Assembly (NCBI RefSeq): GCF_021389935.1
Contig: NZ_CP089979.1
Location: 2,275,001 to 2,339,000 of the forward strand
Direction: 5' to 3'
DNA: 64,000 nt
DNA from: Fulvivirga ligni
GTDB lineage: Bacteria; Bacteroidota; Bacteroidia; Cytophagales; Cyclobacteriaceae
Shown: in pieces, positions 1 to 8,821 of the stretch
Layout: each line of letters begins with the position of its first letter
Position numbering within the stretch: the first letter of the stretch is position 1
Program-made: the position numbers and the translations under genes
The notes under the pieces: model-generated
What the model was told of the DNA's origin: nothing
The model's database searches: none
Seen by the model: only the letters and a program-made list of their open reading frames with translations

Positions 1-48
1 TTCATCGAAGATTACTGGACTAGAAATTATGCCAGGTTTGTAAACTAA
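1..48 (+). CDS. Possible 3' end of an unidentified gene (partial)
   Basis: Frame 1 is open from the window edge to a TAA at 46-48 and reads FIEDYWTRNYARFVN, a protein-like composition with aromatic and charged residues. Only 15 residues are visible, so no family can be named. The neighbouring frames have stops and the DNA after position 48 looks non-coding. It could equally be chance. Confidence 0.3.
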   Translation, partial: FIEDYWTRNYARFVN

Positions 49-370
49 TGCTATATCTACCCAAGTTATCCGGTGTTTTTACTCACAGCTTTAGAATTAA
101 AGTGAGGCAATTCACAAAGTCCATCCTGAGGCACTCGAAGGATAGACTTTCTGCTGACTACAAGGAGCGTTACCTCACCCAAACACCAAAGTCGGATTTG
201 TAGCACTCGTTTGTCGGAATTTTTATAGAGGGCTCCAGGTGTTTCAAAAAGCAGGATTTTGCTTGCCGTGAGGGCGGCAATTTGTCTTAAGATGCCGGAT
301 TTTTGCTAATTCAATAGCGATATTGATATGTAACTTTACAGCTCGTTAATAAGCTTAATTTCAGTACTTT
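49..370. other. Intergenic region with one dispersed repeat arm
   Basis: No gene is seen. Positions 119-147 hold one copy of the repeat arm that recurs at 1645, 1872 and 2097, with one extra C near its start. The rest is low in coding signal, and no clear promoter stands out before the gene at 371. Confidence 0.5.
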
Positions 371-1489
371 ATGATATCATCTCCCGTTGCACCGTCCCCA
401 TCTGATGCAGTTACCACTTTCCTTAATGCCAAGAAATTCGCCTTCCTCATTCATCTGCGTCATACTTATAGTGATGACATGGGATTATACTGGAAGCCAC
501 TGCGTAAAATCCCTAACAAGGTGTATAGAAAGATATTCACCAAACTACAGGCGCCCTCGGTAAAATGGAGCGACATCTATTTAAATGGCTCAGCAGGAGA
601 GAAGTGGCATATAGGTAGGAATGAAATAATTTTATTGAATGGTAAAGATATTCTTGATCAGGGCCCCAAGAATATGAGTAAAAATATAGAAAGGGTTATT
701 GATAAGATGACGCAAAAGGGCTACACAAATATAGGGCTTGGCGCACTCACCTCACCTATGACACTAGGAGGGGCACTCTTAAAGCATAGGCAGGATGTGA
801 GCATTACCAATGGCAATGCCTTCACAGCCACAGGTCTTTTCAGGGCCATTGTCAAGCTTCTGGAAGCGAGTCCTAATTTGATGGACCATCAAACTATTGT
901 AGGGGCAACCGGTAGTGTAGGTTCTTGTTTGGCTGGTCTATTGGTAAAGAAGAATTATTGCGACAAGCTGTTGTTAGTAGCTCGAAATCTTTCAAAACTA
1001 GAGAAGCTAAAAAATGATTTAAAAAGCATTAATCCAAATGTACAAATCGAAGTTTCTAACCAAATAAGTGAAATCAGGAAGTCTAATCTTATTACTTTAC
1101 TCACTGCCAGCGCCGATAATATTATTGGGCCAGAAATATTAAAGTCTAATGCCGTTATTCTGGATGGAACACAACCTCGCAATACTTCACCAGAGCTACT
1201 GGTTCAAAGGCCAGACGTCACGGTGATTGACGGAGGCATTATATCTATTCCGGGCATCACCATGAGTAATGGTGGTATCGGTTTGCCTTTAAATCACTAT
1301 TATGCATGCTTCTCAGAGACCTTATTATGGGCGTTAGATGGACAATCTGAGCACTTCTCCATTGGAAACCCCACACTGGAACAAGCAGAATACATGGATA
1401 CACTAGCCAGAAAATATAAGATGTTTGGATTTGAACTGGCTGATTTTACCTCTTTTGGTAAGCCATTGACTAATTCTTTTATCTCTTGA
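371..1489 (+). CDS. Acyl-ACP-reductase-like NAD(P)-dependent dehydrogenase (COG5322-type)
   Basis: This 372-residue protein resembles cyanobacterial long-chain acyl-[acyl-carrier-protein] reductase (AAR), which reduces fatty acyl-ACP to aldehyde. Visible correspondences, recalled rather than aligned, are an N-terminal segment ending GLGALTSP (AAR has ALGGFTS), the TNGNAFTA segment (AAR TTGNTHTA), a Rossmann loop VGATGSVGS, an IDGG segment and YYACFSETLL (AAR FACFAESMLL). The last contains Cys313, aligned with the cysteine that carries the acyl group in AAR. No aldehyde deformylating oxygenase gene lies in the window, so an alkane pathway is not supported here; aldehyde, alcohol or wax-ester metabolism is possible. 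The N-terminus is about 25 residues longer than AAR. The gene stands alone, followed by the repeat array. Assignment to the superfamily is fairly secure; the substrate is inferred. Confidence 0.7.
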   Translation: MISSPVAPSPSDAVTTFLNAKKFAFLIHLRHTYSDDMGLYWKPLRKIPNKVYRKIFTKLQAPSVKWSDIYLNGSAGEKWHIGRNEIILLNGKDILDQGPKNMSKNIERVIDKMTQKGYTNIGLGALTSPMTLGGALLKHRQDVSITNGNAFTATGLFRAIVKLLEASPNLMDHQTIVGATGSVGSCLAGLLVKKNYCDKLLLVARNLSKLEKLKNDLKSINPNVQIEVSNQISEIRKSNLITLLTASADNIIGPEILKSNAVILDGTQPRNTSPELLVQRPDVTVIDGGIISIPGITMSNGGIGLPLNHYYACFSETLLWALDGQSEHFSIGNPTLEQAEYMDTLARKYKMFGFELADFTSFGKPLTNSFIS

Positions 1490-2290
1490 TGTAGCTCTTT
1501 GTTTGGAAGTTTTATTTGTAGCCTAACTTGTTTAGGCACCTGACCGTCTACTCTTCGAGAACCTCAGAGTGACTCTGTTCGTGGTTTAATTTATTGATAT
1601 CGAGAAATGGTTTATTAACCCAATTACTCCCTGAATTTATCAAAGTCATCCTGAGGCACTCGAAGGATAGGCTTTCTGCTTGCGATGAAGACTTTTACAG
1701 CACATCGTAGATTAAGAACACTTGACTCTCTTGAAGTTTTATATGTAGCTCACCGTGTTTAGATACCTGATCGTCTACTCTTCGAGGACCTCAGAGTGAC
1801 TCTGTTCGTGGTTTAATTTATTGATATCGGGTAAGAATTTTTAAAACCAATTGCACCCTGAAATTATCAAAGTCATCCTGAGGCATTCGAAGGATAGACT
1901 TTCTGCCTACGTGGAAGGCCTTGTAGCACATCTTAGATTAAGAACGTTGACTTTATTTACAGTTTCATTCGTAGCTCATTTTGTTTAGTTACTTGACCGT
2001 CTACTCTTCGAGGACCTCAGAGTGACTCCGTTCGTGGTTCAATTTATTGATATCGAATAGGGTTTATTAATTCAATTGCACCCTAAAATTATCAAAGTCA
2101 TCCTGAGGCACTCGAAGGATAGACTTTCTGCTTGCGTGGAAGACCCTTGCGGCACATCTTAGATTGAGCATGCCTAACTCTATCTACAGTTTTATTCTTA
2201 GCTCAACTTGTAGCAACACTTCACCGTCTACTCTTCGAGAACCTCAGAGTGACTCTGTTCGTGAATTAAGTTATTACCCCTCTAAAACCC
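1490..2290. repeat. Tandem array of about 227-bp repeats with inverted arms
   Basis: About 3.3 copies of one unit lie head to tail. A 28-nt arm beginning GTCTACTCTTCGAG occurs at 1546, 1773, 1999 and 2226 (spacing 227, 226, 227). A second 28-nt arm beginning GTCATCCTGAGGCA occurs at 1645, 1872 and 2097. The second arm is the imperfect reverse complement of the first (22 of 28 positions), so every unit can fold into a stem with a loop of roughly 70 bp. Flanking sequence, including TTTATTGATATCG and ACATCTTAGATT-like segments, also repeats. Single arms recur at 119-147 and 52711-52738. The array fills the space between two plus-strand genes and contains no credible ORF. Confidence 0.9.
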
Positions 2291-2328
2291 ATCCCCAACA
2301 TTCCAACCATTCATCTGTTCTATTTCTG

Positions 2329-3357
2329 ATGTTATTAGAATTCACAGAAATAGGAATATATTGTCCGCAGGCAGATATCTACATAGATCCCTGGAAGCCG
2401 GTAGATAGGGCGCTGATTACCCATGGGCACTCTGATCATAGCCGCTGGGGGCATAAATATTATTTGTGTACTGAGGCTGCCATGCCAGTGATTAAATATA
2501 GGCTGGGGCAGGATATCAATGTGGAAACTGTAAAGTTTGGTGAGGTAAGAACCATCAATGGCGTAAAGTTTTCGTTTCATCCGGCCGGTCATATTATTGG
2601 TTCTGCGCAGATCCGAGTAGAGTACAAAGGCGAGGTTTGGGTAGCTTCTGGAGATTATAAGGTGGTGGAAGATGGCTTCACGGAGCCCTTTGAACCGGTG
2701 AAGTGTAATACCTTTATCACGGAGTCTACTTTTGGGTTGCCGATTTATAAGTGGAAGTCACAGGAGGAAGAGTTTAAAGAGATCAACAATTGGTGGCGTG
2801 CCAATCAGGAAAATGGCAAAGTTACGGTGCTCACAGGCTATGCTTTAGGCAAAGCGCAGCGCATTATTCAAAACCTGGATGATTCCATCGGTACTATTTA
2901 TACCCACGGAGCAGTGGAAAATGTTAATGAAGTAATTCGTAATCAGGGCATTAACCTAAAGCCTACAGTAAGAGTAACACCAGAAATCCCGAAAGAGAAA
3001 TTTAAAGGAAATATAGTAGTGGCCACACCCTCAGCGGTAGGTTCACCATGGATGAAGAAATTTATGCCCTACAGCGTAGGTGTAGCCTCCGGCTGGATGA
3101 GCCTACGTGGAGCCCGCAGAAGACGTGCGGTAGATCGCGGCTTTGTGCTTTCAGACCATGCCGATTGGGATGAACTCAACACCGCCATAAAAGCCACGGA
3201 AGCTGAAAGAGTTTTTGTTACCCATGGTTACACCAGTATTTTCAGTCAGTGGCTCAATGAGCAAGGCATAGAATCTGGTCGTGTAGAAACTCAATATGAA
3301 GGTGAACTCAGCGAAATAGGAGAATCAACTGTGAAAGAAGAGGAGGAGGAAAGCTGA
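2329..3357 (+). CDS. Ligase-associated DNA exonuclease (metallo-beta-lactamase fold)
   Basis: A 342-residue MBL-fold/beta-CASP-like nuclease of the type encoded beside bacterial ATP-dependent DNA ligases, thought to trim DNA ends in repair. The family opening LLEFTEIGIYCPQADIYIDP is followed by the metal-binding HGHSDH motif (His32, His34, Asp36, His37). PAGHIIGSAQ, SGDYK and a C-terminal SDHADWDEL with a later THGY complete the metal and active-site signature. The reading frame is open back to 2164, but those 55 extra codons run through the repeat array, so the ATG at 2329, where homology begins, is preferred. Its TGA overlaps the ligase ATG by one base (TGATG), indicating translational coupling. 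Confidence 0.9.
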   Translation: MLLEFTEIGIYCPQADIYIDPWKPVDRALITHGHSDHSRWGHKYYLCTEAAMPVIKYRLGQDINVETVKFGEVRTINGVKFSFHPAGHIIGSAQIRVEYKGEVWVASGDYKVVEDGFTEPFEPVKCNTFITESTFGLPIYKWKSQEEEFKEINNWWRANQENGKVTVLTGYALGKAQRIIQNLDDSIGTIYTHGAVENVNEVIRNQGINLKPTVRVTPEIPKEKFKGNIVVATPSAVGSPWMKKFMPYSVGVASGWMSLRGARRRRAVDRGFVLSDHADWDELNTAIKATEAERVFVTHGYTSIFSQWLNEQGIESGRVETQYEGELSEIGESTVKEEEEES

Positions 3358-4946
3358 TGAAGCATTTTACTGAACTATTCACCCGCCTGGATCAGACCAC
3401 AAAAACACTGGTAAAGGTAGATGCCCTCACCGAGTATTTCGAAAAGGCTCCTGACAAAGATAAGCTTTGGACCATAGCACTCCTTTCTCATCGTAGACCT
3501 AAGCGAACGGTTAATCGAAATTACATCAAACAGTGGGCAGCAGAGTTCAGCGGCCTGCCTTTCTGGCTTTTTGAGGAGAGCTACCACGTGGCAGGAGATT
3601 TGGCTGAGACCATCGCCCTCATATTACCTAACCCGGATACCAGAACTGACTTCACGCTCACTTACTGGATAGAGTTTATACAGTCACTGGGAGGACTGGA
3701 GGAAGAAGAGAAAAAGGCTAAATTAAAAGACGCCTGGCTTTCGCTGGATGCCATTGAGCGCTTTGTGTTCAATAAGCTGATCACTGGTGGTTTTAGAATG
3801 GGTGTTTCCCAAAAGCTGATGACAAGGGCTTTGTCAAAATACACCGGCATAGATGAAAGCAGCCTGGCACATCGCCTTATGGGTAATTGGACTCCAGAGA
3901 CAACTACTTTTCATGACCTGGTGCTGTCTGAAGATCCCAATGAGGATAATTCAAAGCCATATCCTTTTTATCTGGCCTATGCTTTAGAAGATGAGGTGGA
4001 CTCACTGGGCAGCCCTGATGAATGGATTGCTGAAAGAAAGTGGGATGGCATCCGCGGACAGATCATAGTGCGAGATGATGAGCTCTATGTTTGGTCCCGA
4101 GGTGAAGAGCTGGTAACAGATAAGTATCCTGAATATGAGGTGCTAATAGATAAACTACCCAACGGCACTGTGTTAGATGGTGAAATTCTGCCTTATAAAG
4201 ACGGGCAGCCACTTTCATTCAATTTATTACAAACCAGAATAGGTCGTAAAAATCTGACTAAGAGTGTATTGCAAAAGTCTCCTGTAGTTTTTAGGGTGTA
4301 TGATGTTTTGGAATGGCAAGGAGAAGACATTCGTCAAAAGCCTATGCAAGAAAGGAGGGAGCTCCTGGAAGAAATTGTGAGCCAGGTGAATGATCCTGTT
4401 ATGCCAATTTCTGAGCTGGTAGCATTTGAAAGTTGGGAACAGCTGGCAGAGGAGAGAGACAAGAGCCGGGAATATGTCAGTGAAGGAATCATGCTCAAGC
4501 GCAAGGATTCAATTTACCGTGATGGTAGAAAAAAAGGCGATTGGTGGAAATGGAAGGTCGATCCTTTAACCATAGATGCCGTTATGATCTACGCTATGCG
4601 AGGCAGCGGCCGAAGAGCTAATTTATACACCGATTATACTTTCGCTGTCTGGGATGGAGAGATGCTGGTGCCCTTTACAAAGGCTTATTCTGGCCTCACT
4701 GATAAAGAAATTGGCCAGGTAGACCGGTTTGTGAAGAAAAATACCATTGATAGGTTTGGGCCGGTAAGAAGTGTAAATCCTGAATTGGTCTTTGAAATTG
4801 CCTTTGAAGGCATCAATAAATCTACTCGCCACAAATCAGGTGTGGCCCTTAGGTTTCCCCGAATAAAAAGATGGCGACATGATAAAAAGAAAGAAGAAGC
4901 CAATACTTTAGAGGAGCTGCATCAGCTTTTGGAAGCATATGGTTAA
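3357..4946 (+). CDS. ATP-dependent DNA ligase
   Basis: A 529-residue ligase that seals nicks through an enzyme-AMP intermediate. An N-terminal alpha-helical DNA-binding domain (about 1-200) precedes the nucleotidyltransferase domain with motif I ERKWDGIRGQ, where Lys228 is the adenylated residue. It continues with LDGEIL (motif III), EGIMLKR (motif IV) and GDWWKWKVD (motif V), then an OB-fold domain with RFPRIKRWRHDK near the C-terminus. It is coupled to the exonuclease and shares the operon with the Lhr-type helicase, which defines the ligase-associated repair cluster. This is not the NAD-dependent replicative LigA. Confidence 0.92.
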   Translation: MKHFTELFTRLDQTTKTLVKVDALTEYFEKAPDKDKLWTIALLSHRRPKRTVNRNYIKQWAAEFSGLPFWLFEESYHVAGDLAETIALILPNPDTRTDFTLTYWIEFIQSLGGLEEEEKKAKLKDAWLSLDAIERFVFNKLITGGFRMGVSQKLMTRALSKYTGIDESSLAHRLMGNWTPETTTFHDLVLSEDPNEDNSKPYPFYLAYALEDEVDSLGSPDEWIAERKWDGIRGQIIVRDDELYVWSRGEELVTDKYPEYEVLIDKLPNGTVLDGEILPYKDGQPLSFNLLQTRIGRKNLTKSVLQKSPVVFRVYDVLEWQGEDIRQKPMQERRELLEEIVSQVNDPVMPISELVAFESWEQLAEERDKSREYVSEGIMLKRKDSIYRDGRKKGDWWKWKVDPLTIDAVMIYAMRGSGRRANLYTDYTFAVWDGEMLVPFTKAYSGLTDKEIGQVDRFVKKNTIDRFGPVRSVNPELVFEIAFEGINKSTRHKSGVALRFPRIKRWRHDKKKEEANTLEELHQLLEAYG

Positions 4947-4966
4947 TTTTAAAAGTAAAAATTGCA

Positions 4967-5962
4967 ATGGAATATAACAGACTTGGAAAATCAGGTTTAC
5001 AAATAAGCAGATTGTCATTTGGTTCATGGCTTACCTTTGGCAAACAGATTGGTGACAATACTGCAGAAGATCTAATGAGAATAGCCTATGATGGTGGTAT
5101 TAACTTTTTTGATAATGCGGAAGCTTATGCTGGCGGCAAATCTGAAGAGGTAATGGGCGAGGTGCTTAGTAAAATGGGTTGGAGAAGAGATTGTTACATT
5201 GTTTCGAGTAAAGTTTTTTTTGGTGCTGATGAAGGTACGGGAAACTTAAAACCTACCCAAAGAGGTCTGAGTAGAAAGCATGTTACCGAAGCTTGCCATC
5301 AGGCACTGAAAAGATTAAAGGTAGATTATTTAGACTTATATTTTTGTCACCGGCCTGATAAGGAAACTCCTATAGAAGAAACGGTCTGGGCGATGCATAA
5401 TCTGATTCAGCAAGGTAAAGTGCTCTATTGGGGTACTTCTGAATGGAGCGCGCAAGAGATCATGGAGGCTCATATGGTAGCCAGACAATACAATCTCATA
5501 GGCCCTACCATGGAGCAGCCTCAATATAACATGATGGTGCGAGATAAAGTGGAGGTAGAGTATTCGCAGATATATAAAACTGTAGGGTTGGGTACTACAG
5601 TGTGGTCACCACTGGCTTCAGGCTTGCTAACAGGAAAGTACAACAATGAATCTCCGGAAGATACTCGCTTTAAGTTTGAAAGCTTAGGATGGTTAAAGGA
5701 TATAACTCTTGCAGAAGAAAAACTTGAGAAAGTAAGAAAACTAACCGCTTTTGCTGCTGAATTGGACACCTCAATGCCCTTATTAGCTTTGGCGTGGTGT
5801 TTAAAAAACGATAATGTGAGCACTGTGATTCTGGGTGCTTCAAAAACCAGCCAATTGGAAGAAAACCTGAAAGCTATTGATGTAAAAGATAAGCTCACCC
5901 CAGATGTAATGGAGCATATTGAGCAAATTCTAGATAATAAGCCTCAGCAACCAGCATTCTAA
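4967..5962 (+). CDS. Aldo/keto reductase (potassium-channel beta-subunit-like)
   Basis: A 331-residue NADPH-dependent TIM-barrel oxidoreductase. The AKR catalytic tetrad is visible as Asp49, Tyr54, Lys82 and His128. The C-terminal half has WSPLASGLLTGKY and VILGASKTSQLEENL, the NADP-binding segment of the KvAP-beta/YghZ-like group. It lies 20 bp after the ligase stop and 3 bp before the helicase start, so it is almost certainly co-transcribed with them, although AKRs are not recognised repair enzymes. Its substrate cannot be read from sequence. Confidence 0.88.
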   Translation: MEYNRLGKSGLQISRLSFGSWLTFGKQIGDNTAEDLMRIAYDGGINFFDNAEAYAGGKSEEVMGEVLSKMGWRRDCYIVSSKVFFGADEGTGNLKPTQRGLSRKHVTEACHQALKRLKVDYLDLYFCHRPDKETPIEETVWAMHNLIQQGKVLYWGTSEWSAQEIMEAHMVARQYNLIGPTMEQPQYNMMVRDKVEVEYSQIYKTVGLGTTVWSPLASGLLTGKYNNESPEDTRFKFESLGWLKDITLAEEKLEKVRKLTAFAAELDTSMPLLALAWCLKNDNVSTVILGASKTSQLEENLKAIDVKDKLTPDVMEHIEQILDNKPQQPAF

Positions 5963-5965
5963 CGT

Positions 5966-8422
5966 ATGGGGCAGGAGCTTATTCAAATAGGTGAGAGCTG
6001 GTTTAATAACCAAAACTGGAAGCCTTTTCAATTTCAATTGGAGAGCTGGCAGGCTTATTTGGATGGTTATAATGGGCTGGTAAACGCGCCTACGGGTAGT
6101 GGTAAAACTTATTCTTTGGTGATGCCTATTCTGTTAGAATACATTAGGGAAAACGGAGGGGCTACTTCATCTATTGGGAAAAATGGCCTTCGCGCCATTT
6201 GGATTACACCTATTAAAGCACTGGCCAAAGAGATCAGTAATTCAGCCCAGCGAGCGGTAAACGGGCTTGGTCTTGATTGGCAGGTGGCGCTCAGAACAGG
6301 AGATACATCACCAGCCGACCGGCAAAAGATGAAGAAAAATCCACCTGAGTTTCTGATCACCACGCCTGAGAGTTTGCAGCTTATGTTAGCTCAAAAACAA
6401 TATCCTAAGTTCTTTAAAAACCTCAGAGCCGTAGTGTGTGACGAATGGCATGAGCTGCTAGGCTCTAAACGTGGAGTGCAAATGGAGTTGGGCTTGTCCC
6501 GATTAAAAAATATTTGTACGGATCTGAAGGTATGGGGAATATCAGCAACCATAGGTAATATGGATGAGGCTGTTCAGGCGTTGCTGGGATCTACTTTAGA
6601 GCAAGGTAAAAGCAAAATTATTCGCTCAGATATAAAAAAGGCGATTGAGGTAGAATCTGTGCTACCAGACACTCTGGAGAAATTACCCTGGGCCGGACAT
6701 TTGGGGGTTAATCTCATAGATAAGGTCATTCCTATCATAAAGAACAGTAATAGTACTTTAATTTTTACCAACACACGGTCTTTCGCAGAGATTTGGTATC
6801 AAAAGCTTTTAGAAAGAGCACCTGAGTTGGCCGGAATAATGGCGATGCATCATGGCTCAATCAGTAGAGAGCTGAGAGATTGGGTGGAAAATGCACTGCA
6901 TCAAGAGCAGCTCAAAGCCGTGGTATGCACCTCAAGCTTGGATCTGGGGGTAGATTTCCGACCGGTAGAAACGATTATTCAGATAGGGAGCCCCAAGGGC
7001 GTAGCCCGGTTTATGCAGCGAGCAGGTAGAAGTGGTCATCAGCCAGGCGCGTTGAGTAAAATCTTCTTTGTACCTACTCACTCTCTTGAATTGGTGGAGG
7101 CAGCTGCGTTGCGGGAGGCTATTAAGGTGGGCCTTGTCGAGGATCGTATTCCTTATATCCGTTCTTTTGACGTACTCATCCAGTATCTGGTAACACTAGC
7201 CGTATCTGATGGCTTTAACGAAAAGGAAATCTTTGAAGAGGTAAAAGGCACTTTCAGTTTCAACAGCATCAATCGTGAAGAATGGGTGTGGTTGCTTAGC
7301 TTCATCACTACTGGCGGAAACGCTCTTACCGCATATGATGAATACAGGAAAGTTGAGGTTGAGGATGGTCTTTACAAGGTGAATAACAGAAGGATAGCTA
7401 TGCGACATCGCTTGTCCATCGGTACTATTGTGAGTGACTCTTCCTTAAAAGTGAAGTATGTTACCGGTAAGTATATCGGTACTATTGAAGAGTGGTTCAT
7501 TGCGCGCTTATCCCCGGGTGATGTTTTCTGGTTCGCCGGAAGAAATTTGGAGTTTGTGCGTATTAAAGAAATGGCTGTTCAGGTGCGTAATACCAACAAG
7601 AAAGCAAAGGCCGTTCCTTCCTGGATGGGCGGCAGAATGCCGCTTTCCAGTCAAATGTCAGTGATGCTGCGCAAAAAGTTGCATGAGGTCACCTTACCGG
7701 GAAAGAAAGAAGATGTAGAACTCAACTTTCTTCAGCCCTTGATGGATTTGCAACGAAAAAGGTCTCATTTGCCCTCTAAAGATGAGTTTTTGATTGAATA
7801 TTTTAAAACCAGAGAGGGGTATCACGTACTGATGTATCCTTTCGAAGGTCGTTTTGTTCATGAAGGTATGGGAGCGCTGTTGGCCAAAAGAATTAGTGAG
7901 ATTACTCCTATCACGCTGAGTATTGCCATGAATGATTATGGCTTTGAACTACTTTCTGATAAAGAAATTCCTATTTATGAAGCCCTGGAAATAGATATCC
8001 TTTCCTCTGATAACCTCTATCAAGATATTCAGGGAAGTATGAATAGTGTAGAGATGGCCAGAAGGCGATTTAGAGATATTGCTGCCATATCAGGCCTGGT
8101 GTTTAAGGGGTATCCTGGTCAGCAGATTAAAGACAGACATTTGCAGTCGTCCTCACAGTTATTTTTTGATGTTTTTCATGACTATGAAGCTGATAACTTA
8201 CTGCTGCTTCAGGCCTATGAGGAGGTGATGGATTTTCAATTAGAAGAAGCACGTATGCGAAAGGCTCTGGATAGAATCCATCATCAAAAAATCATTGTTA
8301 AAGAGCCTGAAAAGCCCACACCATTTGCTTTTCCTATTATGGTAGATAGAATGAGAGAAAAACTGTCATCTGAAAAGCTCGAAGACAGAATAAAAAGAAT
8401 GACCCTCCAGTTTGATGATTAG
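5966..8422 (+). CDS. Ligase-associated DEXH-box DNA helicase (Lhr-core type)
   Basis: An 818-residue superfamily 2 helicase. Walker A is APTGSGKT (Lys47) and Walker B/DEXH is Asp159-Glu-Trp-His162. SATIGN (motif III), STLIFTNTRSFAE (motif IV), TSSLDLGVDF (motif V) and QRAGRSGH (motif VI) follow. About 450 residues after the helicase core correspond to the winged-helix and Lhr-specific domains. Lhr-core enzymes are 3'-5' translocases, and this subgroup is encoded with the exonuclease, ATP-dependent ligase and PdeM phosphoesterase in a proposed DNA damage cluster. Here the first three are in one operon, with an aldo/keto reductase between ligase and helicase. Confidence 0.92.
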   Translation: MGQELIQIGESWFNNQNWKPFQFQLESWQAYLDGYNGLVNAPTGSGKTYSLVMPILLEYIRENGGATSSIGKNGLRAIWITPIKALAKEISNSAQRAVNGLGLDWQVALRTGDTSPADRQKMKKNPPEFLITTPESLQLMLAQKQYPKFFKNLRAVVCDEWHELLGSKRGVQMELGLSRLKNICTDLKVWGISATIGNMDEAVQALLGSTLEQGKSKIIRSDIKKAIEVESVLPDTLEKLPWAGHLGVNLIDKVIPIIKNSNSTLIFTNTRSFAEIWYQKLLERAPELAGIMAMHHGSISRELRDWVENALHQEQLKAVVCTSSLDLGVDFRPVETIIQIGSPKGVARFMQRAGRSGHQPGALSKIFFVPTHSLELVEAAALREAIKVGLVEDRIPYIRSFDVLIQYLVTLAVSDGFNEKEIFEEVKGTFSFNSINREEWVWLLSFITTGGNALTAYDEYRKVEVEDGLYKVNNRRIAMRHRLSIGTIVSDSSLKVKYVTGKYIGTIEEWFIARLSPGDVFWFAGRNLEFVRIKEMAVQVRNTNKKAKAVPSWMGGRMPLSSQMSVMLRKKLHEVTLPGKKEDVELNFLQPLMDLQRKRSHLPSKDEFLIEYFKTREGYHVLMYPFEGRFVHEGMGALLAKRISEITPITLSIAMNDYGFELLSDKEIPIYEALEIDILSSDNLYQDIQGSMNSVEMARRRFRDIAAISGLVFKGYPGQQIKDRHLQSSSQLFFDVFHDYEADNLLLLQAYEEVMDFQLEEARMRKALDRIHHQKIIVKEPEKPTPFAFPIMVDRMREKLSSEKLEDRIKRMTLQFDD

Positions 8423-8524
8423 ATAATATTATTAACTCAAGTTAAGATAAACGACACATATTGTCGGTGAATGACGTATACTTTTTTAGGTGGTGATTGT
8501 TAAGTAGTTGTAAATAAGAAAGCT

Positions 8525-8821
8525 ATGTCGAAATTCGCAGATTTAATAAATAGTAATAAGCCGGTGTTAGTAGATTTTTTTGCTAGTTGGTGTGGCCCGT
8601 GTAAGGCTATGGATCCGGTTTTAAGTGAGTTGAAATCAGAAATGGGAGAAAAAGCTCGCATAATAAAGGTAGATGTAGATGCTAACAAGCATGCAGCATT
8701 TACATATGGAATAAGTGGTGTGCCTACTTTTGTTCTTTTTAAGAACGGAAAGGTTATCTGGAAACAAAGTGGCGCTACACCGAAGCATCAGCTAAGCAAT
8801 ATTATTAATCAATTTGTTTAA
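8525..8821 (+). CDS. trxA: Thioredoxin
   Basis: A 98-residue cytosolic thioredoxin with no signal peptide. The active site is WCGPCK (Cys23 and Cys26), and the cis-proline loop GVPTFVLF is present. It reduces protein disulfides using thioredoxin reductase. It lies 102 bp after the helicase, so it may have its own promoter. Its 3' end overlaps the convergent gene ending at 8805 by 17 bp. A symbol beyond generic trxA is not justified because genomes of this group often have several thioredoxins. Confidence 0.93.
   Translation: MSKFADLINSNKPVLVDFFASWCGPCKAMDPVLSELKSEMGEKARIIKVDVDANKHAAFTYGISGVPTFVLFKNGKVIWKQSGATPKHQLSNIINQFV

Noticed and set aside
1490-2290. Possible CRISPR array
   Set aside because: Unit length is about 227 bp and the sequence between the arms is itself repeated, unlike unique spacers. 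No cas genes are present.
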